64,000 nucleotides of DNA from positions 135,026 to 199,025 of the forward strand of contig NZ_JBHSCW010000002.1 in assembly GCF_042651425.1 (NCBI RefSeq), given 5' to 3'. The notes beneath the pieces are model-generated. The model was not told where the DNA came from, searched no databases, and saw only the letters and a list, made by a program, of their open reading frames with translations. Positions 8,639 to 17,321 of this stretch are shown here, one piece after another. The stretch's first letter is position 1. Each line of letters starts with the position of its first letter. This DNA comes from Fodinicurvata halophila. GTDB lineage: Bacteria > Pseudomonadota > Alphaproteobacteria > Kiloniellales > DSM-21159. Position numbers and translations under genes: made by a program.

Positions 8639-9277
8639 TCAGGAAGCTTGCTGTTGCGGCAGGAAGATCATCCGTACGAAGGTGCGGAAGAGCCGCACCT
8701 GGCGCGGCAGCGCCTGCGGGTCCTCGGTCAAGCGGGACAGCACGATCCCGCCGTCCACCAGGGCCTGTGCCATGTCGGCCAGATCGTCGAGATCAATCTC
8801 CACACTGGGCGTATAGATCGCGGCAATCGCGCTCAGTCGCGACCGGAAAAGCTCTCGCCAGCCCAGGAAGCCCTGCAGGGTCAAGTCCCGTACCTCGCGG
8901 CTGAACAGACGATCCTGATAGACATAGGACGCGACAAGGCAACCGGGATGCGTGCCCGGCAGGTCCGACATCATCTCCTCGAACAGCCGCAGGCCGACCA
9001 GGAAGCTGTGCAGGGGGTCCTCGTGCAGTTCGTCGGCCCGGCGCAGGATATCGGCGAACATTGCGTCGTGCTCGGCGATGTAGCGCTCCATCATGGCTCG
9101 CGCCAACTCGTTCTTGTCCCGAAAATGATAGAAGAAGGCGCTCTTGGTAACGCCGGCGCCCGCGATCAGTTCCTCGATGGAGGTGGCGGCAAAACCCTTT
9201 TCCAGGACGGCAGTTTCCGCCTGAACCAGGATACGCTCGCGCGCAGCGCCGCGTTTCGTCGGCAATGACAGCGTCAT
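8639..9277 (-). CDS. TetR/AcrR family transcriptional regulator
   Basis: This 212-residue TetR repressor has an N-terminal helix-turn-helix (ATSIEELIAGAGVTKSAFFY and on, about 30-55) and a C-terminal ligand domain of the kind with LFRSRLSAI and GGIVLSR helices. The open frame begins 38 codons earlier, but ATG 9277 gives the usual short basic lead before the HTH. A 17-base perfect dyad (7+3+7, CAATGAC...GTCATTG at 9263-9279) overlaps this start codon and could be an autoregulatory operator. Its target may be itself or the divergent TTC38-like gene. The effector is unknown. Confidence 0.82.
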   Translation of the reverse strand: MTLSLPTKRGAARERILVQAETAVLEKGFAATSIEELIAGAGVTKSAFFYHFRDKNELARAMMERYIAEHDAMFADILRRADELHEDPLHSFLVGLRLFEEMMSDLPGTHPGCLVASYVYQDRLFSREVRDLTLQGFLGWRELFRSRLSAIAAIYTPSVEIDLDDLADMAQALVDGGIVLSRLTEDPQALPRQVRLFRTFVRMIFLPQQQAS

Positions 9278-9500
9278 TGTTCTGTACCAAGAGTCCAGTT
9301 GCCGGTTGATCCCTGTTCGAGACAACCTTTCACAACCAGTGTTCATTACCTTGAGGACAGAGAGTATCTGCGGTTCCCGCGCTTCTGGCAATCACTGTAC
9401 CGCATGACGGCTATTGCCCCTCCTCGAACAGCCCTACTGTCCAGCGCACACGGGGCTTCGTCCCCTCTCTCAAGAAACTGGAACAAAAGGGCAAATTCTG

Positions 9501-9653
9501 ATGACCATTGAGGATTCCTAGAAACAGGCGGCAAGTGGAGTCTCCCGAAAGAGTCTCGACCTATACGAAATCGCACTGCAGGAGCTGCTGTGCTACCGCA
9601 ATGACCCTGCGGCCACCGTTGAGGCGGCTCTGGAAGACAGTCCTGCCTTCGTA
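9501..9653 (+). other. N-terminal coding stretch of TTC38-like gene interrupted by amber codon
   Basis: Reading upstream from the annotated start at 9654, the frame stays open and continues family-like sequence (SLDLYEIALQELLCYRNDP) back to a TAG at 9519-9521. Six codons before it, in the same frame, lies ATG 9501 with an AAAAGGG ribosome site 9 bases upstream. There is no ATG, GTG or TTG between 9522 and 9653. So the natural start is probably 9501 and codon 7 is an amber stop. This could be a real nonsense mutation, a sequencing error, or readthrough. Confidence 0.6.
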
Positions 9654-10829
9654 ATGGGCCATGCCATGAAAGCCTGGCTTTACCTTCTGGGAACCGAGCC
9701 CGCCGGCCTGCCGGTGGCACGCGACAGCCTGAAGGCCGCCGAGGGGCTCCCGGCCACAGCGCGTGAGAAAGCCCATCTGAAGGCCGCCGGCCTGCTGGCG
9801 GAGGGCAAGTGGCACGCGAGCGGGCGGGTGCTCGAAGATCTCGTTCACGATTACCCTCACGACCTGCTGGCCCTGCAGTCCGGCCACCTGGTGGATTTCT
9901 ATACCGGAAACTCCCGCATGCTGCGCGACCGGATCGCCCGTGTTCTGCCGGCATGGGACGGTCAGCAGACAGGCTATCACGGCGTCCTGGGCATGCTGGC
10001 GTTCGGCCTCGAGGAAACCGCCGACTATGCGCGGGCCGAAGCCTATGGCCGGCGCGCACTGGAACTGGAACGGCGGGATGCCTGGGCCCAGCATGCCGTG
10101 GCACATGTCATGGAGATGCAGAACCGCTACGACGATGGCATCGCCTGGATGACCGCGGACACCGAGGCCTGGTCGCAGGACAATTTCTTCGCCGTACACA
10201 ACTGGTGGCATCTCTCGTTGTTCCATCTGGAGCAGGAGGACATCGATCGTGTCCTGGAACTCTATGACGGACCGATCGCCGGCAGCGGCTCCACTGTGCT
10301 TCTCGAGCTGGTGGATGCCTCTGCGCTGCTCTGGCGCCTGCACCTGCGCGGCCTGAACCTTGGCGGACGCTGGACAGCCCTGGCCGAGGTCTGGGCGCCT
10401 CTCATCAAGACCTCGGATTACGCCTTCAACGACGTTCACGCCGCCATGGCGTTCGTGGGGGCCGGCCGCGCGGACCTGATGGATGATTTGCTGGACATGC
10501 AGACTGCGGCCCTGGAGAGCGAAGCGGACAATGCGCTCTTCACCCGCGCGGTCGGCCGCCCGCTGTGTCTTGCCCTGAAAGCCTTCGGCGAAAGGGATTA
10601 CACGTCGGTCCTCCGCCTGTTGCGGCCGGTGCGCAACCAGGCCGCCCGTTTCGGCGGCAGCCACGCCCAGCGGGACATCATCGATCTCACGATGATCGAA
10701 GCTGCCCTGCGCGGCGGCGAGGACACGTTGGCCAAGGCCCTGATCGCTGAACGCGCCTTCCTGCGGCCCGACAGCCCGCTGACGGCCCTCTTCCGCCAGC
10801 GCAGCGAGACCCTGCGGCAGGCTGCCTGA
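9654..10829 (+). CDS. TTC38-like tetratricopeptide repeat protein
   Basis: This is a helical repeat protein of the TTC38 family, 391 residues from the first ATG in the uninterrupted frame and about 442 if counted from ATG 9501. Paired helices with TPR spacing run throughout, for example the GVLGMLAFGLEE repeat and the AQHAVAHVMEM repeat, the latter resembling the family's conserved His-containing helix. ATG 9654 lacks an obvious ribosome site and sits inside a conserved repeat, so the product made from it would miss the first helices. See the separate entry at 9501-9653 for the in-frame TAG. The cellular role of bacterial TTC38 proteins is unknown. It converges with a lipoprotein gene 12 bases away. 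Confidence 0.75.
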   Translation: MGHAMKAWLYLLGTEPAGLPVARDSLKAAEGLPATAREKAHLKAAGLLAEGKWHASGRVLEDLVHDYPHDLLALQSGHLVDFYTGNSRMLRDRIARVLPAWDGQQTGYHGVLGMLAFGLEETADYARAEAYGRRALELERRDAWAQHAVAHVMEMQNRYDDGIAWMTADTEAWSQDNFFAVHNWWHLSLFHLEQEDIDRVLELYDGPIAGSGSTVLLELVDASALLWRLHLRGLNLGGRWTALAEVWAPLIKTSDYAFNDVHAAMAFVGAGRADLMDDLLDMQTAALESEADNALFTRAVGRPLCLALKAFGERDYTSVLRLLRPVRNQAARFGGSHAQRDIIDLTMIEAALRGGEDTLAKALIAERAFLRPDSPLTALFRQRSETLRQAA

Positions 10830-10841
10830 GCGATAGCCGTG

Positions 10842-11507
10842 TCAAGGTTGCGTGTCAGGGCCGGGGTCAGTCATATCTGCCCCGGCCCGCGCGCAACCCG
10901 TCAGCCTCTCCTCCCCGATACGCAATACCGCGCTGTAGGCGAAGAAGTGACCTGCCATACTGTCGCGACAGGGATTGCGACGCAACTCAAGGACGATTTC
11001 CTGGCCGTCCAACTGTCCCGGACTGTAACGCCAGAGGCGACCCTCGACTTGCGGGGAAGGAGTTGCGAAGGTCCACTCCTCGATCTCCGCAGCGACACGC
11101 GACACCCGGGTTTCCGAGAGTCCCACCCGGAACGACCAGAAGGGCTCGTTGCCCCCGGCTTTCCAGAGGAAGTCCTGGTCTTCGGCGCAACCTGCCGTTT
11201 CATGAGCGGCATGTTCCAGGCTGACGATCTCGAGTCCCTCATCCTGCTCCTTGGCCAGGATATCGACGAAGATGCGATCGGTCCCTCCCTGCCCCAAGTC
11301 GCTCATCAGACCCTCCAGCCGCTCTGTTCGCGTGACGTCGCGAAGCGGCCGCGAGGAGTCGGCCTCGCAAGCCTCAAAGACGACCCCTGCCTCCGTCCGG
11401 AAGGCATGGCCTCGAAGGCGCACCTCCTCTTCCGCCTGCTCCGGCACCTGGGTACAAGCGGCCAGCACGACGAGCATGAGCATGCCCGGGATCATGAATG
11501 GCCACAT
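10842..11507 (-). CDS. Putative lipoprotein, COG3650-like
   Basis: The 221-residue protein starts with a lipoprotein signal: hydrophobic stretch and lipobox LAAC (Cys18). The C-terminal domain GNEPFWSFRVG...C-x-D-x-MAGHFF...LTGCA resembles the COG3650 domain found in cell-envelope lipoproteins with META/HslJ-like partners. The role is unknown and the likely place is the periplasmic face of a membrane. Its start overlaps the end of the rluA-type gene by 16 bases, so it is the last gene of a three-gene minus-strand operon (PAS protein, pseudouridine synthase, lipoprotein). Confidence 0.7.
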   Translation of the reverse strand: MWPFMIPGMLMLVVLAACTQVPEQAEEEVRLRGHAFRTEAGVVFEACEADSSRPLRDVTRTERLEGLMSDLGQGGTDRIFVDILAKEQDEGLEIVSLEHAAHETAGCAEDQDFLWKAGGNEPFWSFRVGLSETRVSRVAAEIEEWTFATPSPQVEGRLWRYSPGQLDGQEIVLELRRNPCRDSMAGHFFAYSAVLRIGEERLTGCARAGADMTDPGPDTQP

Positions 11508-12199
11508 ACCTCGTCTCCTTGCATATCAACACAATCGCGCAGGTTCTTCACCATGTCCGCACGCAGCGGCGCTTCCACCTCGATAGTCTCGCGCTCGGGG
11601 TAGAGCGGCAGGCTGAGCGCCCGGGCGTGGAGCTGCAAGCCCTGTCGATCGGGCTCGGTCATGCTCGTTCCATAAAGAGGATCGCCCAGGATGGGCCAGC
11701 CGCTGGCCGCGCAATGCACGCGGATCTGGTGCGTCCGGCCGGTGCGCGGAGAAAGGGCAAGCCAGGCATGGCTGGGGCCCCGCGCCAGTACGCGATAGTC
11801 GGTCACCGCCGGCTGACCCTCCGCATCGGCCTTCACGCGCCAGCCTTTGCGATCCGTGACCTTTCTGAGCGGGAGTGAGATGCGCCCGCGATCCTCGGCG
11901 GGCTGGCCCACGACCAGCGCCCAGTAGGTCTTGCGCACCTTGCCCTCGGCAAAGAGGGCATTGAGGCGCCGCAGGGCCTTGCGCTGACGCCCCAGCACCA
12001 GGCAGCCGCTGGTGTCCTGATCCAGTCGATGTGCCAATGCCGGCGGTTTCGGCAAGCCAAAACGCAGGACGTCGAAGCTGTCCTCCAGGCTCGCTCCACC
12101 GCTCGGCCCTGCATGCACTGGCAGGCCGGCCGGCTTGTCGACAACCAGCATCAACCGATCGCGATAGAGCAGACGCGCCTGGATCTCCTCCGGACTCAT
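11492..12199 (-). CDS. RluA-family pseudouridine synthase
   Basis: The enzyme isomerises uridine to pseudouridine in rRNA or tRNA. The 235-residue protein has the catalytic motif HRLDQDTSG with Asp60, the YWALV strand and the TGRTHQIRVH motif near the C-terminal half, all diagnostic of the RluA family. There is no S4 domain, so it resembles the short RluA or TruC-like members. The target base cannot be decided from sequence. It lies 3 bases after the PAS-protein gene, and its 3' end overlaps the lipoprotein gene. Confidence 0.88.
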   Translation of the reverse strand: MSPEEIQARLLYRDRLMLVVDKPAGLPVHAGPSGGASLEDSFDVLRFGLPKPPALAHRLDQDTSGCLVLGRQRKALRRLNALFAEGKVRKTYWALVVGQPAEDRGRISLPLRKVTDRKGWRVKADAEGQPAVTDYRVLARGPSHAWLALSPRTGRTHQIRVHCAASGWPILGDPLYGTSMTEPDRQGLQLHARALSLPLYPERETIEVEAPLRADMVKNLRDCVDMQGDEVCGHS

Positions 12200-12202
12200 C
12201 CA

Positions 12203-12766
12203 TCACCTCAAGGACAGTGCACCTCTGGAGAGCAGGGTCCAGAGGTCTGTGGCATAGGGCTCTCTGGTTTTCGAAGTCTGCGTCGTCAGGTCGCTGACCA
12301 CCACCATGGCCATGGCCGGCTCTCCCTCTACACGGGTCAGGGGCAGCCCGAGACGCTTGTAGCGAACCTCGGTTCCGTCCTTCATGCGGATACGTCGCGT
12401 ACCGAAGGTGGGCAGTTCCCCTTCCACCCAATTGGCAAACGTCTCGTAACGTACCTGGGCGCTCAGCGCATCCAGCTTTTCGTCGAAATAGGCGCCTGTC
12501 CAGTCATCGTGAAAAACGGAACTCAAGTGCTCCCCCACCAGACGCAGGCGCACCCGCCTGGTCTCCGGGTGCAACTCTGCCAGGACGATGCGGCGCATGA
12601 CGGCACGGTAATCCAGGGGGTCGATCTCGCGCCGTGTCGGGGGACGACCATAGCTGCAAACAAAGTCACGATAGATATCCAGAACGTTCGCGAGATCCGG
12701 ATGATCCTTCAGTGGCAGATCCACATCCAGGGCCGGATGGCGGCAGGTTTCGAGCATGGAAGGCAA
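12203..12766 (-). CDS. PAS-domain protein (PAS_5 type)
   Basis: This 187-residue single-domain protein matches the PAS_5 family common in Rhodospirillales and relatives: a Pro/Arg-rich lead (YGRPPTRREIDP), RLVGEHLSSVFHDDWTG in the middle, and a terminal strand ending in VVVSDLT. There is no output domain and no transmembrane helix. Such stand-alone PAS proteins are thought to be signalling or localisation modules, but ligand and partner are unknown. It is the first gene of the operon with the pseudouridine synthase. ATG 12757 is an alternative start. Confidence 0.75.
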   Translation of the reverse strand: MPSMLETCRHPALDVDLPLKDHPDLANVLDIYRDFVCSYGRPPTRREIDPLDYRAVMRRIVLAELHPETRRVRLRLVGEHLSSVFHDDWTGAYFDEKLDALSAQVRYETFANWVEGELPTFGTRRIRMKDGTEVRYKRLGLPLTRVEGEPAMAMVVVSDLTTQTSKTREPYATDLWTLLSRGALSLR

Positions 12767-12910
12767 CCGTTGCAGCGCGGGCCGGAACCCGCATGAGAAA
12801 GGCTGGACGCACTCTGCTGTGCGGCTGTGCGAAAAGCAAGCCGCTGCTTGTCAGGCGGAAAGGTCGAGTCTGCGACACTCTTGTTTTGTTCTATATTATC
12901 CAAAGTTCCA

Positions 12911-13448
12911 ATGTCCGGGCCTGTCGAACTGCAATGGCTGGTTCTCGACCTCAACAGCTATTTCGCCAGCATGGAACAGCAGCTGCACCCCGAACTGCGC
13001 GGCCCCGACCAGGCCCGTCTGGTGGCCCTCCGCCTGCGACGATTCGGCTGCAAGGCCGGCCGGGTCCACCTTGGCCTGCGCTTCAGGAACGGCCAACGCT
13101 GGCACGGGGAGCAACGGCCCAGCCCCTGCCAGGACACTCTGTTCCTGCTATCCGTGCTGGTGTAGCTCTGGGACGAGATGCAGCGAGCCACACCGCCCGC
13201 AGCGATCAAGAAGGTCTCCGTCACGCTACAAGACCTGGTAGAAACCACCCGGTCCTCCGGCGATCTCTTCGCCGCTCAGGAGATCCGCTCGCACAAGTTG
13301 GCCCTGTCCCAGGCCATGGACAATCTCAATGTCCGCTTCGGGCGGAACACCGTCAACCTCGGCCCCCCTGCCGGGAAACGCCGAGCTTTGCGCCGACACC
13401 GAGATCACCTTCACCCGCATTTCCAATCATAGGGATTTCCAGGAGTAG
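12911..13448 (+). pseudogene. Decayed Y-family DNA polymerase gene (DinB/ImuB-like)
   Basis: From ATG 12911 the product starts as a Y-family polymerase (WLVLDLNSYFASMEQQLHPELRG, where the first metal-binding Asp is visible). About 25 residues later it jumps to the little-finger part (LRRFGCKAGRVHLGLRF...PCQDTLFLL), so most of the palm and fingers is deleted. A TAG at 13163 interrupts the same frame, which then continues as LWDEMQRA...VSVTLQDLV. Near a six-C run at about 13364-13370 the frame shifts, and the family's C-terminal ITFTRI motif continues to a TAG at 13446-13448. Three independent lesions make this a clear relic. Confidence 0.8.
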
Positions 13449-13561
13449 CCCCTGGAACAGCCCTGCGCCAGGGGCGCCTCCAGAACACCAAATGCCATTT
13501 GGTCAAGCCTTCTTTCCCGCGTATCCTGTCCAGAACACAGAGAGATTTTCGGGGGTAATTC

Positions 13562-14914
13562 GTGATCGAGAGGGTGCTGAACATCTGGCAGGGGATACGT
13601 TCCAGCCTCTGGTTCCTGCCGGGCGTGCTGATCCTGGCCGGGCTTCTCGGGGCCAACCTTGCTCTGATGCTCGATGCGCCGCGGTTTTCCGCGGATGATG
13701 CGCCTCGCTGGTGGTTGCACAACGGCAGCGCCAGCGATGCCCAGAACCTGCTGTCCACCCTGCTCTCGTCGCTGGTCACCATGACCACGCTGGCCATCTC
13801 CATCACCATGGTCGTGCTCAGCATCGCCGCCAGCCAGATGGGCCCGCGCCTGATTCGCGCCTTCATCGCAGACTGGCGCACGCAGGGCATTCTGGGCTAC
13901 TTCCTGGGAACCATCGTCTATCTGCTGCTGGTGCTGCAGGCGATCAGCGGCGACTGGAAGATCGACCAGGTGCCGGATCTGGCGGTCAGCCTGGGCGCCT
14001 TGCTGTTCCTGATCTGCGTCCTGTTTCTGCTGATCTTCGTCCACCACCTCTCCCGCTCCGTGGTGGCGGATACGATCATTCGTCGAGTGGGCAGCACGTT
14101 CGATTCCACTATTGCGCGCCTGATCTCGCACGAAGAACGAAAGAAAAAGGCCGTTCAGGCACCCCCCTCCTTCAAGGAGGCCGCGAACGTGCCGCTGGAC
14201 AAGGGCGGCTATGTCCAGACCATCAACCACGAGAGGATGGTGGCCGCTTTGAAGCATGCCGGGGCCTGTGCCGAACTGGTCTTTCGGCCTGGCCACCACG
14301 TACTGCCCCAAGGCAACCACATCCGCATCATGCCGCCGGACAGTGTCAGCGACGACCTGGTGGAACATCTGCGGGAGGCCGTCGCCACCGGGGACGAACG
14401 CACCCCGACCCAGGACCTGGAGTTCGCCGCCCGGCAGCTGGTGGACGTCGCCCTGCGCGGACTGTCCTCCAGCATCAACGACCCGAACACGGCCATTGCC
14501 GCCATCGACCGCCTGACCCTGGCGCTGGCTCGTATCATGGCCTATGGCGCCAACAGCGAAACTTACCACGATACCGAGGGCGCGCCTCGCCTCGTCGTTC
14601 CGGTTTCCGACTTTACCAGCATCCTTGGCACGGCCTTCGACCAGATTCGGCAGGATGGCGCCCAGCGCCCTGATATCCTGATCCGCATGCTGGATGCACT
14701 GACCAAGCTGGCCGTCTACATCCGCCTGCCGCTTCACCGGGACAAGCTGCTGGACCAGGCCGCCATGCTGGTCGGGGCCGGACGGCGCAATGTCGCGGAA
14801 GCAGGTGACCTTCAGCAGATAGAGGAACGTTACAGGCGCGCGGTTGCTGCCATCGAGGCGGCGGCCCAGAAGGCCGGCCTGCCGCCACACCCGCCGGTCA
14901 AGGAGCACCCCTGA
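13562..14914 (+). CDS. DUF2254 family membrane protein
   Basis: The 450-residue protein begins with a GTG and has an N-terminal membrane domain: segments near 15-37, 66-90, 110-127 and 140-165. A soluble C-terminal half follows with the family's hallmark regions GGYVQTINHERMVAAL and RGLSSSINDPNTAIAAIDRL. This is the DUF2254 family of predicted inner-membrane proteins, whose function is not known. The gene stands alone between the polymerase relic and the manganese riboswitch. Confidence 0.82.
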   Translation: MIERVLNIWQGIRSSLWFLPGVLILAGLLGANLALMLDAPRFSADDAPRWWLHNGSASDAQNLLSTLLSSLVTMTTLAISITMVVLSIAASQMGPRLIRAFIADWRTQGILGYFLGTIVYLLLVLQAISGDWKIDQVPDLAVSLGALLFLICVLFLLIFVHHLSRSVVADTIIRRVGSTFDSTIARLISHEERKKKAVQAPPSFKEAANVPLDKGGYVQTINHERMVAALKHAGACAELVFRPGHHVLPQGNHIRIMPPDSVSDDLVEHLREAVATGDERTPTQDLEFAARQLVDVALRGLSSSINDPNTAIAAIDRLTLALARIMAYGANSETYHDTEGAPRLVVPVSDFTSILGTAFDQIRQDGAQRPDILIRMLDALTKLAVYIRLPLHRDKLLDQAAMLVGAGRRNVAEAGDLQQIEERYRRAVAAIEAAAQKAGLPPHPPVKEHP

Positions 14915-14954
14915 AGCGGATGTTGCAAAGCCATGCGGTGCGCACTAAGGTTCC

Positions 14955-15090
14955 TGCCGTCATTGGGGAGTAACCGCCCTCCAACCCGAGAGGGGCCTGC
15001 ATCAACAGACTTGGCCGGCGTGCAAGACGCCCATGCCGTGGTGCAGGCAGCCGGAAAGCCTTTCCGGACCTGGTGAGACCTTTGGCATTG
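14955..15090 (+). ncRNA. yybP-ykoY manganese riboswitch aptamer
   Basis: The untranslated leader of the GDT1-type exporter carries the conserved yybP-ykoY blocks in order: GGGGAGTAACC at 14965, ATCAACAGAC at 15001, a GC-rich hairpin around 15029-15068, and GGTGAGACCTTT at 15072-15083. These are the loop L1/L3 sequences that form the Mn2+ site. The gene controlled is a UPF0016 protein with two ExGDKT-type motifs, a family that exports manganese, so ligand and target agree. I could not fold the RNA, so the ends are approximate. Confidence 0.85.
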
Positions 15091-15124
15091 CCGTTCCACA
15101 ACCGGGGGGTCGGGTGGGAACGGC
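15090..15124 (+). promoter_or_regulatory. Hairpin in expression platform of the Mn riboswitch
   Basis: An inverted repeat GCCGTTCC (15090-15097) / GGAACGGC (15117-15124) follows the aptamer directly and lies 43 bases before the exporter start codon. It lacks a T run, so it probably acts by Rho-dependent termination or by hiding ribosome access, not as a classical terminator. Confidence 0.5.
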
Positions 15125-15167
15125 GATGTCATAGGTGTGTCCACCACCCGGCCCATAGACGCAGTCC

Positions 15168-15734
15168 ATGGAAGCTTTCCTCGTTTCGACGCTGGCCGTC
15201 GCCGTGGCGGAGATCGGTGACAAGACCCAGTTGCTGACCTTCGTTCTGGCAACCCGCTACCGTGCCCCCGCCCATATCGTGGCCGGCATTCTGCTCGCCA
15301 CCCTGGCCAATCATGCCCTGGCGGGCACCTTTGGTGTGCTGATGGCCGAATACCTGCCCGACGGCTTCCTGCACTGGCTTCTGGCTGGGTCCTTCCTGGC
15401 CATGGCCGTCTGGAGCCTGATTCCCGACAGCCTTGACGAGACGGGCAACGGCCAGGCCAACGGCCGGCGAAATGCCTTCTGGGCGGCGCTTTGCACTTTC
15501 TTCCTGGCCGAAATGGCCGACAAGACCCAAGTGGCCACGATCGCGCTCGGCGCGCAGTTCCAGAACCTCACAGCCGTGGTCGTGGGCAGCACGCTGGGCA
15601 TGATGGCCGCCAACGTTCCCGTTATCTACCTGGGATGCGCGACCGGCGGGCGTATCGATCTGCGCTGGGTGCGCGCCCTTGCGGCCGCCCTGTTCACGGG
15701 ACTCGGCCTGTGGGCGGCCATAAGTGCACTCTAG
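15168..15734 (+). CDS. GDT1/TMEM165 (UPF0016) family manganese exporter
   Basis: The 188-residue inner-membrane protein is built from two homologous three-helix halves, each with the signature acidic motif: EIGDKT at 15-20 and EMADKT at 115-120. Members exchange Mn2+ or Ca2+ for protons, and bacterial ones relieve manganese stress. A hydrophilic linker (about 88-102) separates the halves. The riboswitch just upstream supports Mn2+ as substrate and predicts induction when manganese is high. Confidence 0.9.
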   Translation: MEAFLVSTLAVAVAEIGDKTQLLTFVLATRYRAPAHIVAGILLATLANHALAGTFGVLMAEYLPDGFLHWLLAGSFLAMAVWSLIPDSLDETGNGQANGRRNAFWAALCTFFLAEMADKTQVATIALGAQFQNLTAVVVGSTLGMMAANVPVIYLGCATGGRIDLRWVRALAAALFTGLGLWAAISAL

Positions 15735-15827
15735 AAGTCCGGCCGGCCGGCAGAATGGCACGGGAGACATTCCCTCGGGCCTCCGGCTGTTCTAAGCTGC
15801 CGGAGAGTGCTCAACACCAGGAAAGCC

Positions 15828-17282
15828 ATGCCAGCCGTGCCGGACATTCCCTCTGAACAGGACACCGTCGACACCAGCGGGGCGCAAGCTTCCATCCTGA
15901 TGGTCGAGGACACCACGGCGCTTGCGGCCGTCTATCATGAGTATCTGGTCCGCGACGGCCACCAGGTAACCCTAGCCGCCACAGGCCAGGCGGCCCTGCA
16001 GGTCCTGGCAGCGGCCCCGCCTGCTCTCATTCTGCTCGACATCCGGCTGCCGGACATCGACGGCATGGAGATCCTTGATCGCGTGCGCCAGGAACACCCC
16101 CACCTGCCGGTGGTCGTCATGACCGCAGACGGTTCGGTGAATCTTGCCGTGCAGGCCATGCGCCGCGGCGCCTATGACTTCCTCGTCAAACCCTTCTCCG
16201 CCGACCGCCTGCTTGTCACGGTGGGCAACGCACTGGAACGCCTGCGCCTCCAAGAGATGGTGGAGATTTACCGGGAACGCATCGCCCGCCCGCGCTTTCA
16301 TGGGTTCATCGGTGCATCGCTGCCCATGCAGACGGTCTATGAACTGATCCAGAACGCGGCATCCAGCAAGGCCACGGTGTTCATCACGGGCGAATCCGGC
16401 ACCGGCAAGGAGATCTGTGCCGCCGCCCTGCATCAGGAAGGCCCGCGCAGCGGGGAGCCTTTCGTGGCCATCAACTGCGCCGCAATCCCCCATGAACTGA
16501 TGGAAAGCGAGATTTTCGGCCATGTGCGCGGTGCCTTCACCGGCGCCATCGCCGATCGGGCCGGTGCCGCGGCGCGCGCCAATGGCGGAACGCTGTTTCT
16601 GGATGAAATCTGTGAACTCAGCCCGGACCTGCAGGGCAAGCTGCTGCGCTTTATCCAGACCGGCAGCTACGAACGCCTGGGCGGCACCCGGGCCGAGCAG
16701 TCGGACATCCGCATCGTCTGCGCCACCAACCGCGATCCGCTGCAGGAGGTTCGAGCCGGCCGCTTCCGTGAAGACCTCTATTACCGGCTGCATGTCATCC
16801 CCATTCATCTGCCACCCTTGCGCGAGCGTGGGGGCGATGTGCTCGAGATCGCGCGTCATTACCTGGCCCGGTTTACCGCGGAGGAGAACAAGCACCTGCT
16901 GCACTACACGGCAGAGGCCGAACAGCTGCTGCGCAGTCACGCCTGGCCGGGCAACATCCGTCAGCTGCAGAACGTGATCCGCCATGTGGTGGTTCTGAAC
17001 GACGGGGACGCCGTGACCGCCGATATGCTGGAGCAGGCCCTGACGCCGGCCCCCGGCAGGGACGCCGGCGAGTCTCCTCCCCCAAGCCCCTCCGGAAGCA
17101 ACGGCACAGGGCAGGCGACGACCATGCCGGAAATCCGTCCGCTGCGCATCCTGGAGCAGGAGGCAGTGCTGCGCGCCATCGAGCACTGCGATGGGAACGT
17201 CCCGCGCGCCGCTGCCCTGCTGGAGGTCAATCCCTCGACCCTCTACAGGAAACTGCAATCGTGGCGCGCGAATGCGGATTGA
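15828..17282 (+). CDS. LuxO-like sigma-54-dependent response regulator
   Basis: The 484-residue NtrC-family activator has a receiver domain (about 20-140, phospho-Asp71 in LLDIRLPD), an AAA+ domain (Walker A GESGTGKE about 188-195, GAFTGA sigma-54 contact 235-240, FREDLYYRL) and a C-terminal Fis-type HTH (RAAALLEVNPSTLYRKL). The central region, including GAAARANGGTLFLDE and LLRFIQTG, resembles LuxO more than NtrC. ATG 15828 is chosen over GTG 15807 because AGGAAAG precedes it. No histidine kinase is adjacent. The next gene is a c-di-GMP enzyme, 39 bases on, suggesting a shared biofilm or motility output. Confidence 0.88.
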   Translation: MPAVPDIPSEQDTVDTSGAQASILMVEDTTALAAVYHEYLVRDGHQVTLAATGQAALQVLAAAPPALILLDIRLPDIDGMEILDRVRQEHPHLPVVVMTADGSVNLAVQAMRRGAYDFLVKPFSADRLLVTVGNALERLRLQEMVEIYRERIARPRFHGFIGASLPMQTVYELIQNAASSKATVFITGESGTGKEICAAALHQEGPRSGEPFVAINCAAIPHELMESEIFGHVRGAFTGAIADRAGAAARANGGTLFLDEICELSPDLQGKLLRFIQTGSYERLGGTRAEQSDIRIVCATNRDPLQEVRAGRFREDLYYRLHVIPIHLPPLRERGGDVLEIARHYLARFTAEENKHLLHYTAEAEQLLRSHAWPGNIRQLQNVIRHVVVLNDGDAVTADMLEQALTPAPGRDAGESPPPSPSGSNGTGQATTMPEIRPLRILEQEAVLRAIEHCDGNVPRAAALLEVNPSTLYRKLQSWRANAD

Positions 17283-17321
17283 TATATAATCTGTCAGTAC
17301 AAATTCCGAAAGGCAGGGAAT

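Noticed and set aside
12880..12910. Possible LexA box (GTTC repeats) before the polymerase relic
   Set aside because: The two GTTC blocks are 13 bases apart instead of 7, so they do not fit the alphaproteobacterial SOS box.
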